A DNA stretch of 64,000 bases from Paenibacillus woosongensis (GCF_030122845.1 NZ_CP126084.1:5170501-5234500), one strand, 5' to 3'. Positions 34,767 through 43,316 are shown, counted from the first letter of the stretch. The notes: generated by a model from the sequence alone, not told the origin. A program made the numbers and translations.

Positions 34767-35363
34767 TTAGTGTTTAGCCCCATTACTTTGAATAAAGGAG
34801 ATAATATCAATATATAATCTTGTCATTTCTTGAGGAGTTTTATCTAAACCATTTTGAATCCATTGTTCTATTAATCCTAAAAAAGCTGACGTAATAAAAG
34901 ATAAAAAGTAATCCATTGGTACCGTTAAATTGGCAGTGAAGCTTTCATTTTTCTCTAAATTAACACGCACTTTTTCAGTAAAAGCCGCTCTAAATCGAAG
35001 GTGAAAACCTGCTCTACCATGATCGCTAAAAAAAATCTTTAATGTCGGCAATTGCATTTTAATAAAGCTGAATAATGTAGATGCTATTTGCTCTTGGTCT
35101 TTTTCAAACAATTGAATAGATATATAACGGGATTGCAATTGATCAATATGGTTCCCGAAGTCTGCAAATAACTGCTGCTCAATTTTACCTAGCAAATCAA
35201 ATTTATCCATATAGTGTGAATAAAATGTCCCTCGATTAATTCCTGCATGTTTTGTAATGTCTCCTATTGTTATTGATTCAAATGACTTCTTCTCTAAAAT
35301 TTGTATAAATGAATTTTGAATAAGTTGTTTTGTTTTTTTACTTTTTTCAATATAAATACTCAC
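34767..35363 (-). CDS. TetR/AcrR-family transcriptional regulator
   Basis: A 198-residue regulator: the N-terminal helix-turn-helix is clear (TKQLIQNSFIQILEKKSFESITIGDITKHAGINRGTFYSHYMDKFDLL), followed by a helical ligand domain (TetR_C_7/YxaF-like). The frame opens at 35402, but GTG at 35363, six bases after GGAGGTGTTTTGT, is the best start. It faces the monooxygenase and NAD(P)-binding genes and probably controls them. Its DNA is visibly more A+T-rich than the chromosomal neighbours. Confidence 0.82.
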   Translation of the reverse strand: MSIYIEKSKKTKQLIQNSFIQILEKKSFESITIGDITKHAGINRGTFYSHYMDKFDLLGKIEQQLFADFGNHIDQLQSRYISIQLFEKDQEQIASTLFSFIKMQLPTLKIFFSDHGRAGFHLRFRAAFTEKVRVNLEKNESFTANLTVPMDYFLSFITSAFLGLIEQWIQNGLDKTPQEMTRLYIDIISFIQSNGAKH

Positions 35364-35490
35364 ACAAAACACCTCCACACTAAAATTGAACAATATGTAC
35401 ACTTTTGATTATTGCTCTCATTGCTTCAAAATTATAAGATAAACATGTAACCGAGCAACATGTTTAAAATTGAGAAGGAGTGCGATCCAT

Positions 35491-35619
35491 TTGAAATTAT
35501 TTAAAGAAAAATTAGCATGAACTGCTCCTATTGCTGATATATTAATCATTGCACCGTTTTAGGTAAACTTATTCGCTCAAGGCAATCCACAAATAAAAAA
35601 TCTACCCGTTGCACAGTAA
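35491..35619 (+). pseudogene. Remnant of a YhgE/DUF3533-type membrane protein
   Basis: One frame with two in-frame stops reads LKLFKEKLA, stop, TAPIADILIIAPF, stop, VNLFAQGNPQIKNLPVA. This is the N-terminal membrane helix and start of the extracellular domain of a YhgE/Pip/DUF3533 transporter-like protein. The ribosome site AAGGAG is still present. Everything after about residue 43 is lost. Confidence 0.5.
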
Positions 35620-35734
35620 AAGCACAAAAAAACTAACACAAAGAAGTAACTGATAACAATAGATGAAAACGATCAAACTTGAGACATTCGTTTTTTTTTT
35701 AAACATCTGAAATGAAAATTAGGAGGAACCATCG

Positions 35735-36046
35735 ATGATTATTGTAACAAACAGAATCAAAATGAAATTAGATTTTGCTGAAAAAATGGCACCAATGTTC
35801 ACAAAACCAGGGGATTTGCAAAAAATGGATGGTTTTGTAAAAGTTGAAGTCTCAATTACTAAAAATCTTACAGAATACGATGAGCTTAATGTAAATATGT
35901 ATTGGAACACGATCGAAGACTTTACTAAATAGAAAAACAGTGATGCTTTTAAAGAAGCACATACAGGCCCAGCTAACGGTGAACAAGATTCACCTATCCT
36001 GGAAAGTGCAATCATTATCTCCGAAGTTGTTTCCACTTTACAATAA
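35735..36046 (+). pseudogene. HmoA-like antibiotic-biosynthesis monooxygenase with internal TAG
   Basis: A 103-codon frame reads IIVTNRIKMKLDFAEKMAPMFTKPGDLQKMDGFVKVEVS, then MYWNTIEDFTK, TAG (35930-35932), KNSDAFKEAH and on to TAA. This is a complete ABM-domain protein (HmoA/IsdG-like haem monooxygenase or related), broken only at one codon. Family members usually have W there (W-K/S-SDAFK), so TGG to TAG is the simplest change. The ribosome site AGGAGG is excellent. Readthrough cannot be excluded. Confidence 0.75.
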
Positions 36047-36155
36047 AATAGAATATGGCTGTTTCTGGATCACACTGGCTAAACAAGGATTCTTGTTTAG
36101 CCGTTATTTTTATACAAATTTATCCACCAAATACAATAGAAAAAGGAGGAGCATT

Positions 36156-36773
36156 ATGAGAATTATTGTTTTCGGTGCAACTGGTGGCGTGGGCCAATCT
36201 GTCGTGAAGCAAGCGTTGGAAATGGGGTTTGAAGTAACTGCATTTGTACGCACTCCATCAAAGCTAGATTTGGTACATGAGCAGTTAAGTATTATACAGG
36301 GCGATGCTTTCAATAAAGAGGAAGTTTTTGCAGCAATTGCAGGGCATGATGCAGTTGTGTCATGTTTAGGCTCAAGTCAAGGGATGAAAAAATCGACAGA
36401 GCTTGAGGAGATGACGAAAAACATTGTATCTGGAATGCAGGCACATAATGTGAAACGAATCGTCTACACAGCTTCTGCTGGAATTAACAAAGAAATTCCA
36501 GGCATCAGTGGTAAATTAGCAATGAAAATGCTAAAAAATGCTCTGACAGATCATCGCAACGCCGTTAATTATATTGAAGCACACGGATTGAATTTCACAA
36601 TCGTTAGACCGATGGGATTAACGAATGATGACTTAACAGGTAAGTACAGAGAATCAAAAGTAAGCGTACCAGATAAACCAAGATCGATTTCACGCACTGA
36701 TGTTGCACACTTTATTGTGAAAGCATTAAACGATAAACAATACGAAAACTCATCTGTCGGTATTGCTAACTAA
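36156..36773 (+). CDS. NAD(P)-binding atypical SDR (NmrA-like)
   Basis: A 205-residue Rossmann-fold protein of the atypical SDR group (SDR_a5 type): MRIIVFGATGGVGQSVVKQALEMGFEVTAFVRTPSKL gives the GATGGVG cofactor motif. RIVYTASAGI and HGLNFTIVRPMGLTNDDLTG follow in place of the classical YxxxK site. Function is probably NADPH-dependent reduction or redox sensing; the substrate is unknown. ATG at 36156 follows AAGGAGGAG; the long upstream extension is part of the monooxygenase gene. It is followed by a strong terminator. Confidence 0.85.
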   Translation: MRIIVFGATGGVGQSVVKQALEMGFEVTAFVRTPSKLDLVHEQLSIIQGDAFNKEEVFAAIAGHDAVVSCLGSSQGMKKSTELEEMTKNIVSGMQAHNVKRIVYTASAGINKEIPGISGKLAMKMLKNALTDHRNAVNYIEAHGLNFTIVRPMGLTNDDLTGKYRESKVSVPDKPRSISRTDVAHFIVKALNDKQYENSSVGIAN

Positions 36774-36817
36774 AGTGATGCTTTGGTGGGAGCATCCCTC
36801 ACTGACCTTAAAAAAAG

Positions 36818-36869
36818 AAAGGCTGAATATAAGTTGTTTACTTTAACAATTTTATATTCAGCCTTTTTG
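36818..36869 (+). terminator. Terminator after the NAD(P)-binding gene
   Basis: AAAGGCTGAATATAA and TTATATTCAGCCTTT form a perfect 15-bp stem with a long loop and a T-run (CCTTTTTGG). It marks the end of the A+T-rich segment, about 60 bases before site B. Confidence 0.8.
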
Positions 36870-36932
36870 GTTAGGTAGTATAGTAAATACCTTATTTCAA
36901 ACATTTTAGGTGGTCCTTTTATAAACCGCACT

Positions 36933-36957
36933 TACTTATGATACGGTTCACCATAAC
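36933..36957 (-). repeat. rlmH-3'-end-like site B
   Basis: Identical to site A over 25 bp and in the same orientation. Reading the minus strand outward it continues GTATCATAAGTAAGTGCGGTTTAT, which resembles staphylococcal SCC attachment sites (TATCATAA, a short spacer, then TGCGGTTT). Confidence 0.85.
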
Positions 36958-37063
36958 ATCTAATGAGCGAAATCTTAGCAATCCAGAAGAAATGTACTCG
37001 TGGATCAGATGCTATACTGAGTCCATAAATATTCAAATATGACGAAGAAAGGATGTACGAACA

Positions 37064-37289
37064 ATGGCCAAACACACAACCTACATTTTATCCGAGGATG
37101 CAAGATCGCAAGCTGAGTTTTACACGAACGCACTGGGAGGACGAAGCTCGTGAAGCTTTCACGAAGCTCGCGGAAGGCGGCAAGGTGAAGTACCCTCTAG
37201 AACCTGCTTTCTGGGGAACCCTGCACGGACAGCTTGAAGACAAATTCGGCGTGCTGTGGATGATTTCCAACGAGGTTAAATCGAACTAA
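37064..37289 (+). pseudogene. PhnB-like VOC protein with internal deletion
   Basis: From ATG at 37064 (ribosome site AAAGGATG) the frame gives KHTTYILSEDARSQAEFYTNALGG, the N-terminus of a PhnB/glyoxalase-like VOC protein, and then breaks. A second frame gives DEAREAFTKLAEGGKVKYPLEPAFWGTLHGQLEDKFGVLWMI to the normal C-terminus. About 50-60 residues in the middle are missing and the frame is lost at the join. Confidence 0.8.
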
Positions 37290-37396
37290 TCGGATAGGCG
37301 ACTCCTATTACACAGGTTGGCCATTAGGCTGACCTTTTTATATTTTTCAGGCCATAAACTCTACTCCAGCTGCGCCATTATCTCAGCAAAGCCGAA

Positions 37397-37530
37397 CTAA
37401 AGCCTTTGTATATGTGTATTTTTAAATGAGTCCTGATACTTCAATCCAGCACCTATGGCTCTATCCATACATATATGAGCGATCCAGATGATAGATCCAA
37501 TAAGGAGATAATCTTGCGAAAAATATAAGT
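37397..37530 (-). pseudogene. C-terminal fragment of a DUF4260-type membrane protein
   Basis: In one minus-strand frame YLLIGSIIWIAHICMDRAIGAGLKY, QDSFKNTHIQRL and a stop match the C-terminus of DUF4260 proteins (WxxHIGxDRxxGYGLKY, then THL). The rest of the gene is absent and the MerR fragment begins immediately upstream in another frame. Confidence 0.6.
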
Positions 37531-37683
37531 TACCTTTAATGCATGCTGATAAAACTGAACCTTCTCCTCAAGCTTCATTATTTTTTGATTCATTAACATT
37601 ACTGTTGCATCGTTACATTCTGTTGATACGGAATCGTTTCGTAAAACAAGTAATTGTTGAATTTCCTTTATTGTAAAACCCAA
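37530..37683 (-). pseudogene. MerR-family fragment lacking its DNA-binding half
   Basis: LGFTIKEIQQLLVLRNDSVSTECNDATVMLMNQKIMKLEEKVQFYQHAL is the end of the MerR DNA-binding domain and the dimerisation coiled coil. The helix-turn-helix before it and a normal end are missing. The frame then runs on across the DUF4260 remnant. Confidence 0.65.
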
Positions 37684-37788
37684 TTGAATATTGGTCTGTT
37701 ACCTCTTTCACCACGCCATCACCCCATTTTGAAAATTCATCATGATTTACCATATTTTAACACAGATTCGACTTCATCGACAATAAAT

Positions 37789-37827
37789 AAAAAAGTCCTC
37801 ATTAGCTTCAATACAAAGCTAACCGGA
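37789..37827 (-). terminator. Terminator of the two-component/ABC operon
   Basis: On the minus strand GTCC-GGTTAGCTT-loop-AAGCTAAT-GGAC is followed by TTTTTTATTT, about 60 bases after the response-regulator stop. Confidence 0.75.
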
Positions 37828-37886
37828 CCTCATCTTTCCATCCCTTATCCTGGCCGTCTCTTGAAAGCGTCTTTACCCTCCACACA

Positions 37887-38603
37887 TTAAACCTTAAAGC
37901 GGTACCCTGCGCCCCATACCGTCTCGATAAACTGGTGCTGCGACGGGTCCTTCTGGATCTTGTCACGAATCTTTCCGACATGGACCGTGACCGTGGCGGA
38001 ATCGCCGAAGTTCTCGATCCCCCAAACCTTATCCAGCAGCGCATCCTTGGAGTATACCCGATCCGGGTTTTCCGCGAGGAAGAGCAGCAGATCAAACTCT
38101 TTTGCCGTGAGCGAGACTTCCTTCCCATGCAGCGTCACCCGCCTGGCATCGACCTGAATCACAAGTCCGTGGATGTTCAGCTCGCGCCGCTTCCGGGTCG
38201 GCGGGGCACCGGCGCCAACCGCAACCCCCGTCAAACGGTCATACCGTTCGAGATGTGCCCGTACCCGCGCAACAAGCTCCGACGGGCTGAACGGCTTGGT
38301 CACGTAATCATCCGCGCCTAACCCCAATCCCCTGATCTTGTCGATATCCTCCTTGCGGGCGGAGACCATTAGTACCGGAATAAACTTCGTTTCCCGGATC
38401 CGCCGCAACAGATCAAAGCCGTCCATACCAGGCAGCATGACGTCCAGAATGATCAGGTCGTATTCTTGCTCCAGCGCTTCCTTGAGCGCCTCGTTGCCGT
38501 CTGCCCGAAGGGTAACCTCATAACCATGAACTTCGAGGTAGTCCCGCTCCAACTCCGCGATCGCTTGGTCATCCTCGACGATTAACACCTTCCGCTTCGA
38601 CAT
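37887..38603 (-). CDS. OmpR-type response regulator
   Basis: A 238-residue regulator with receiver domain (DD at residues 11-12, phosphoacceptor D54 in LIILDVMLPGMDG, K104 region VTKPFSPSELVARV) and an OmpR winged helix (LTAKEFDLLLFLAENPDRVYSKDALLDKVWG; TVTVHVGKIRDKI). It is the last gene of a five-gene operon and is paired with the kinase encoded just before it. The likely target is the promoter of that operon itself, by analogy with detoxification-type systems. Confidence 0.92.
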   Translation of the reverse strand: MSKRKVLIVEDDQAIAELERDYLEVHGYEVTLRADGNEALKEALEQEYDLIILDVMLPGMDGFDLLRRIRETKFIPVLMVSARKEDIDKIRGLGLGADDYVTKPFSPSELVARVRAHLERYDRLTGVAVGAGAPPTRKRRELNIHGLVIQVDARRVTLHGKEVSLTAKEFDLLLFLAENPDRVYSKDALLDKVWGIENFGDSATVTVHVGKIRDKIQKDPSQHQFIETVWGAGYRFKV

Positions 38604-38617
38604 CTCTCACACTCCAG

Positions 38618-40084
38618 TCACGTTCTATTCTGAACCATCGGGATGGTAAACATCACAGTCATGAACCGCCCCGGCTCGCTTTTTGCATAAATCATGCCAC
38701 CATGGTGCCGGACAATCTGCTTCGCGATCGCCAGGCCCAATCCCGTGCCAGCCACGTTCTGATTCCGGTTTACATCCCCGCGGTAGAAACGGTCAAAGAT
38801 TTGCTCCAGCTCGCTTGGATCCATCCCGGGTCCGTTGTCCGTCACCGCAATAACCCATTCCCCCGCTTGCTGGCCGAAATGAACGTGGATCGTTGGATTC
38901 TGTTTATCCATAAATTTCACCGAATTGCCGACAATGTTGAGGATGACGCGCTTGATCTTCTGGGCATCCATCGTCGCGACAGCGCCCGTCCCCGCCTCGT
39001 AATCGCCCGTCAAACGAACGCCGGCGCTCTCGTACTCCATGCACAGCTCATTTATCGTTTGCCGATAGAACTCCTGGAGCGGCACCGCTTCGAAGTCGAA
39101 CCTCTCCTGCTCCTGATCCAGCTTGGAGTACAGGAACAGGTCGTCAATCATTCGGTCCATGTCGAGCGTCTTCGAATGAATTACGTCAATATACTTTCTC
39201 AGCTTCTCCGGATCATTCGCTACGCCCTCCCGAATTCCCTCCACATATCCCTTAATCGAGGTCAGCGGCGTCTTCAGATCATGCGAAATATTCGAAATCA
39301 GCTGTTTGCGGCTCTCTTCCATCGCCAACTGGGCGCCGATCGCCCGCTGCAGCTCACTGCGCATCTTCTCGTACGAGCGAATGACGCTACCCACCTCGTT
39401 GCGAACCTCCGAGTGCAGACTGAAGTTCAGATCCCCTTCCGCGATACGGCGGGAGCCCTGCTCGAGCTGCCGCAGCGGCCTTACGATATCCTTCGTCGTG
39501 ATCCAGATCAACGGAACCAGAATAATACCGAATATAACCGCAATGACTAGAAATACGAGGATGTGGAACTGGTTGTCCCTGGTCCCCGTCTCCGTCACAT
39601 CGGCGATGAGATAATACGATAAGGGATCGTCCATTCCAGGAAAATCGTAGCGCACGGAGAGCAGATTGCGGCCCTTCCACTCACTCATCACGAACGCCTC
39701 GTCCGCATGCTTCCCAGCAGTTGAAATGTTCTTCTGCATCTGCGCCAGGAACGCTTCCCCTTCTCTCAATTTACCGTAGCTTGCCCATTGATCTCCCTGC
39801 TGAACAACAACGAAGCCCCCGAACGGCTCCAGCCGATCTCCAATTTGTTCAGCGAACGAGGGGGACGCCAGCTCTTCTGGCATATACCGCTCCGCATAAC
39901 GCAGGTCTACGAACAGATCGATGCCTCGATGGATCGCGTCCCCTGCAGTCTGTTCCTTTACAATACTATTCGCGAAATAAGATAGGAAGGCCGTGACGAC
40001 ACCGATCCCGGTCGCCGTAACGATGACTGCAGTCAGGATGATGCCGATTATATACGTTAAAATAAGCTTAAGCCGAATGGACAT
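38618..40084 (-). CDS. Sensor histidine kinase
   Basis: A 488-residue membrane kinase: an N-terminal helix, an extracytoplasmic domain of about 140 residues, a second helix (FHILVFLVIAVIFGIILVPLIW), a HAMP domain, HisKA with the phospho-acceptor in LISNISHDLKTPLTSIKGY and a complete HATPase (VILNIVGNSVKF; VTDNGPGMD; GTGLGLAIAK). The large sensor domain suggests that an outside signal is read. Its gene follows the ABC permease gene by three bases. Confidence 0.92.
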   Translation of the reverse strand: MSIRLKLILTYIIGIILTAVIVTATGIGVVTAFLSYFANSIVKEQTAGDAIHRGIDLFVDLRYAERYMPEELASPSFAEQIGDRLEPFGGFVVVQQGDQWASYGKLREGEAFLAQMQKNISTAGKHADEAFVMSEWKGRNLLSVRYDFPGMDDPLSYYLIADVTETGTRDNQFHILVFLVIAVIFGIILVPLIWITTKDIVRPLRQLEQGSRRIAEGDLNFSLHSEVRNEVGSVIRSYEKMRSELQRAIGAQLAMEESRKQLISNISHDLKTPLTSIKGYVEGIREGVANDPEKLRKYIDVIHSKTLDMDRMIDDLFLYSKLDQEQERFDFEAVPLQEFYRQTINELCMEYESAGVRLTGDYEAGTGAVATMDAQKIKRVILNIVGNSVKFMDKQNPTIHVHFGQQAGEWVIAVTDNGPGMDPSELEQIFDRFYRGDVNRNQNVAGTGLGLAIAKQIVRHHGGMIYAKSEPGRFMTVMFTIPMVQNRT

Positions 40085-40087
40085 GAG

Positions 40088-40813
40088 TTAGACTTCTTTC
40101 TTTTGAAAGGCTAGCAAGCCCGTAATAATGCCCATAATATAGTAAGCTGTCATAAAAAGCAATGCCGTTACAGACGGTCCGAAATCGCCTCTATACAGGA
40201 GCGGATGCAACCAATCCGCGAAGTCTGTTAGGAAGAACCGGTTCAACTGCGGCTGGAAAAATCCAACGAGGCCCATCGTCATCCACAGCACAATGCCGAC
40301 GACCATTCCGACCCCGCCGCTCCCCGTCCACAAGGACACACTGTTAGCCAGCACCACTAACAAGCCGCAGAAGAGGATCGCGCCGCCGACCTCGGCCATA
40401 GTCACCCCAAGCGTGGACAGGGAAGACATGCCTTTAAGCACGATGTTTACGATAAACGTTGGGACAAACACACTTAGGACAATCAAGGCGCCCGCCGTCC
40501 ATCCTGCAAGTATTTTTCCTATAAAAAGGGCCTCCCGGCTGACCGGAAGCTTCAGCGCATTCTTGATGGTGCCATCCTTAAATTCGCCCGCCATGAGGTC
40601 GCTGCCAAGCGAAACCATGAACAAGGGCAGAACGACTGCCAGCAGCAGCTCCAGCGCGGTCACCGGCAGGTTCCCGCTCAGTCCGACGCGTTCGCCGATC
40701 AAGACGAAGATCACACCGATCAGGAAGGAGAGCGTCAGCAGTACTTTCAGCTTGCCTCCGCGGAACAGCTTGCGCAGCTCTTCTCCAGTGAGATAAATAA
40801 TGGGTGCCATCAT
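40088..40813 (-). CDS. ABC-2 type permease
   Basis: A 241-residue membrane protein with six hydrophobic segments and the typical cytoplasmic loop GEFKDGTIKNALKLPVSREALFIGKILAGW of ABC-2 permeases of the bacitracin/lantibiotic-resistance type. Its start overlaps the ATPase stop by four bases. The substrate is unknown. Confidence 0.85.
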   Translation of the reverse strand: MMAPIIYLTGEELRKLFRGGKLKVLLTLSFLIGVIFVLIGERVGLSGNLPVTALELLLAVVLPLFMVSLGSDLMAGEFKDGTIKNALKLPVSREALFIGKILAGWTAGALIVLSVFVPTFIVNIVLKGMSSLSTLGVTMAEVGGAILFCGLLVVLANSVSLWTGSGGVGMVVGIVLWMTMGLVGFFQPQLNRFFLTDFADWLHPLLYRGDFGPSVTALLFMTAYYIMGIITGLLAFQKKEV

Positions 40814-41532
40814 GCGGCTCCGCCCCTTTCCTTGGCTGTACAGTACAAATAGTAGTCCTCAACGCTGGCGAACGACTCTCGAATCTGGGCAACGCTTGAG
40901 GTACCGATCTGTTTTCCCTCATAAATAATGCAAGCATGCGTAATCCAATCTTCGATTTCGTGTACCTGATGAGAAGAGATGACCACGCTCATACCCGTCT
41001 CGGCCACAAGGCCTCGCAGCATGGCCGTCATCTCCCGGCGTCCCTCGATGTCCATGCCGGAGAACGGCTCATCCAGCATCAGGAGCTTCGGCCGGTGGAG
41101 CAGCCCGCTGGCAAGCTCGATCCGCTGCTTCATGCCGGTGGAGTATTTCTTGATCTTGATCTTTTGGTGCCTGGACATGCCCACGAGTTCCAGCGTCTGT
41201 TGGACACGCGCTTCGTCGATACCCGGATACAGCCTGGAGTACAGCTTCAGATAATCGCTTCCTGTCAAGTAGCCGTAAGGGGCCGGCTCGCCAATCATCA
41301 GGCCCATGTGCAGCTTCGTCAGATCCGGCCGCTCCGCGACGGAGACGCCGTTCCAGCGCGCTTCCCCGCGGTCGGCTGTGACCCAGCCGGCCATCGCCTG
41401 CAGCGCTGTCGTCTTCCCGGCACCGTTCGGCCCCAGCAAGGCTGCAACCTCACCGGGATGTACGGTGAGGTTAAGCCCCTGGATGCCTCGGCCGCCGGGG
41501 TAGACCTTTGTAAGATCGCAGACTTCAAACAT
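40810..41532 (-). CDS. ABC transporter ATPase
   Basis: A 240-residue ATPase: Walker A GPNGAGKTT, signature YSTGMKQRIELA, Walker B LLMLDEPFSGMD, switch VVISSHQ. The set of ATPase, ABC-2 permease and two-component system is common for sensing and removing cell-envelope-active compounds, which is the inferred role here. Confidence 0.88.
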   Translation of the reverse strand: MFEVCDLTKVYPGGRGIQGLNLTVHPGEVAALLGPNGAGKTTALQAMAGWVTADRGEARWNGVSVAERPDLTKLHMGLMIGEPAPYGYLTGSDYLKLYSRLYPGIDEARVQQTLELVGMSRHQKIKIKKYSTGMKQRIELASGLLHRPKLLMLDEPFSGMDIEGRREMTAMLRGLVAETGMSVVISSHQVHEIEDWITHACIIYEGKQIGTSSVAQIRESFASVEDYYLYCTAKERGGAA

Positions 41533-41560
41533 AAGTTAGATCCTCCCCCGAATTGAGCTA

Positions 41561-42538
41561 TTAGCTGCAGCCTTCGAAGGCTTCGGCGTCAATGATCTCT
41601 ATGGACTTGCCAGCAGGTTGATACACATCAGGCGTCGTGGCGTTGATACCGCTGATGCCGCCTTCGCCTTCCATTTTCACGCGATGGATAACGCCCGCTT
41701 TGTCCTTGCCGCTCACCTCAAGCTTGCCTTGCACCCCTTGCAGCCTGTTGTCCGCATCGACCGTCAGTTGCAGATGCATATGCTCAATTGTGACTTCCTC
41801 TGTCAGCTCCGGCAGCTGCTCCTCAAGATTTGCTGCTTCAAAACCCTGAAAGAAAGGAATCTGCTTCAGACTCTCCCACTCCGCCGGCACTTCCGAAGCT
41901 TTCGAGTGCTCCTTTCTGCCGTCAGCCGATGCCACGTCCATCAACAAACGGACCACAAGCGGAACCTCCTCTTTGCTAACGTCGACCGAAATCGTCTTTG
42001 AATGATCCGCATGATTCACTACACTGAAATTATCCTTGAGATCGCCGACTATGAAATCGAGAAGCGCTTCCTCCGCTTTATTCATTGGACGATGATCGAA
42101 GTCCCCCTCTTCCTTCCATTCATGGTGCTTGCCGGCATGCTCATCGTCCAGGTTAATCACCTGATAGTCCAAACCGTGCGTCCGGTCTACGAGATAGGCC
42201 GTGTCATCGCCACTGCTATACACGCTGCCGCTGCGTTCAACGCCCTTGAGGGTGAAGTCAAAGTCGCTGCTTACGCTGTGCTTATCTCCCGCTGCCTTGA
42301 ACTTCGTCAAGCCGTCCGCCTCCAGTACCGTCTCGCCATTCAGCGTAACCGCGAAGGTTCCGTTCACCGTTGCACTCTCAATCATTTGCTCCGACATCTG
42401 GTTCGCTTTCAGCACCTCTTTGAAGGCCTTGTAACCATCCATCTCCGGCGTGGAGGCAAATGCCGCCACCGAAAACATACTTACTGCAGCCAACGATGCA
42501 CCGATCATCAATACTTTACTTTTCTTTTTCATTTCCAA
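41561..42538 (-). CDS. Secreted protein of unknown function, first gene of the operon
   Basis: A 325-residue protein with a clear signal peptide (KKKSKVLMIGASLAAVSMFSVAAFAST). The mature part is acidic and His-rich in places (DDEHAGKHHEWKEEGDFDHRP), which could bind metal. It ends in EAFEGCS, a single C-terminal cysteine. I recognise no domain; the repeating beta-like strands (GTFAVTLNGETVLEADGLTKF) resemble lipoprotein-like carrier folds. It probably presents or senses the signal of the kinase or a substrate of the ABC exporter encoded downstream. It starts at 42538 or at the ATG two codons later. Confidence 0.75.
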   Translation of the reverse strand: MEMKKKSKVLMIGASLAAVSMFSVAAFASTPEMDGYKAFKEVLKANQMSEQMIESATVNGTFAVTLNGETVLEADGLTKFKAAGDKHSVSSDFDFTLKGVERSGSVYSSGDDTAYLVDRTHGLDYQVINLDDEHAGKHHEWKEEGDFDHRPMNKAEEALLDFIVGDLKDNFSVVNHADHSKTISVDVSKEEVPLVVRLLMDVASADGRKEHSKASEVPAEWESLKQIPFFQGFEAANLEEQLPELTEEVTIEHMHLQLTVDADNRLQGVQGKLEVSGKDKAGVIHRVKMEGEGGISGINATTPDVYQPAGKSIEIIDAEAFEGCS

Positions 42539-42726
42539 CTCGCTCCTTTAAGGTTGTATGGCTTCTCTTTCGTGCCTACAACCTTAGTTTAGAGGAGGAG
42601 TCTAAAGTCCCTCGAAAGGAAAAATAAAATATTTCTAAAATGTAGCATCCGGAACGTGACATTACCCTACCTTTCCTCTTATTTCCTCAATAAAACCAAT
42701 CGGCTGGCAAGCATCTTTCATGAGCT

Positions 42727-42882
42727 CTATTTTCTCCCCGGTACGAAGCGGTTCTCTCGCAAAGGGGATACGTACACTAGGATGGAACCCAGCACGCTTG
42801 CGGCTAACATAATAACGACATACACATTGTTGTGAAGCTTGTATGCCTGAAGCTTCTGCCATAAGGATCGTTTGCTGTTCAT
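42727..42882 (-). CDS. 51-residue membrane peptide, possibly a truncated gene
   Basis: ATG at 42882 follows TAGGAGGAAG, a strong ribosome site. The product starts basic (MNSKRSLWQKLQAYKLHNN) and has one helix (VYVVIMLAASVLGSILVYV). After PLREN the last residues look like foreign sequence and a stop follows, so it may be the 5' stub of a longer membrane protein. It lies 17 bases after the acetyltransferase stop. Confidence 0.5.
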   Translation of the reverse strand: MNSKRSLWQKLQAYKLHNNVYVVIMLAASVLGSILVYVSPLRENRFVPGRK

Positions 42883-42899
42883 GATTGTGTTTCTTCCTC

Positions 42900-43250
42900 C
42901 TATACATCCTTACGGTAGTAAACGGTGTCAAGACCACGACCTCGTCCGTCTTTGATTCTGTTGACTTCCTGCATCCTGATGTTATGCAAGACTCGAATGT
43001 GGCTGTCGTTCGTTGACCAAGTTCTAGTCATGATGGGCAGTTTCCTTTGCTTTGTTATTTCCTCTATTTCCGTATACAAGTGCGTCGTGATTCCTTGGCC
43101 GCGATACTTTTGATCCACGATCACTGTCGTAACATAGATCGTTTCAACACGGTCGTTCAAATCTTCATACATATAATGCGGGCGAAAGGACATGAATCCG
43201 ATCACTTTCTCTCGATCCTGTGCCAGCAAAAAGGATTGCTCCTTCAACAT
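42900..43250 (-). CDS. GNAT-family acetyltransferase, possibly N-terminally truncated
   Basis: The 116 residues contain the GNAT core: EKVIGFMSFRP, TIYVTTVIVDQKYRGQGITTHLYTEIEE (acetyl-CoA motif QKYRGQGI) and a C-terminal strand. A full GNAT of this type is about 150 residues, so 30 N-terminal residues (substrate side) may be missing. No clear ribosome site is seen before 43250, and only 67 bases separate it from the rlmH-type site C. It may be a remnant cut at the island join. Confidence 0.6.
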   Translation of the reverse strand: MLKEQSFLLAQDREKVIGFMSFRPHYMYEDLNDRVETIYVTTVIVDQKYRGQGITTHLYTEIEEITKQRKLPIMTRTWSTNDSHIRVLHNIRMQEVNRIKDGRGRGLDTVYYRKDV

Positions 43251-43271
43251 TTCAAAGTATCGCTTTTATCC

Positions 43272-43306
43272 AAAAAATCCAGCTTCCTTTTATTAAGGTA
43301 AGCTGG
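43272..43306 (-). terminator. Terminator next to site C
   Basis: On the minus strand CCAGCTT-ACCTT-loop-AAGG-AAGCTGG is followed by ATTTTTTGG. It would end transcripts coming from the acetyltransferase pseudogene and shield the GNAT gene. Confidence 0.7.
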
Positions 43307-43316
43307 CTTTTCCTCC

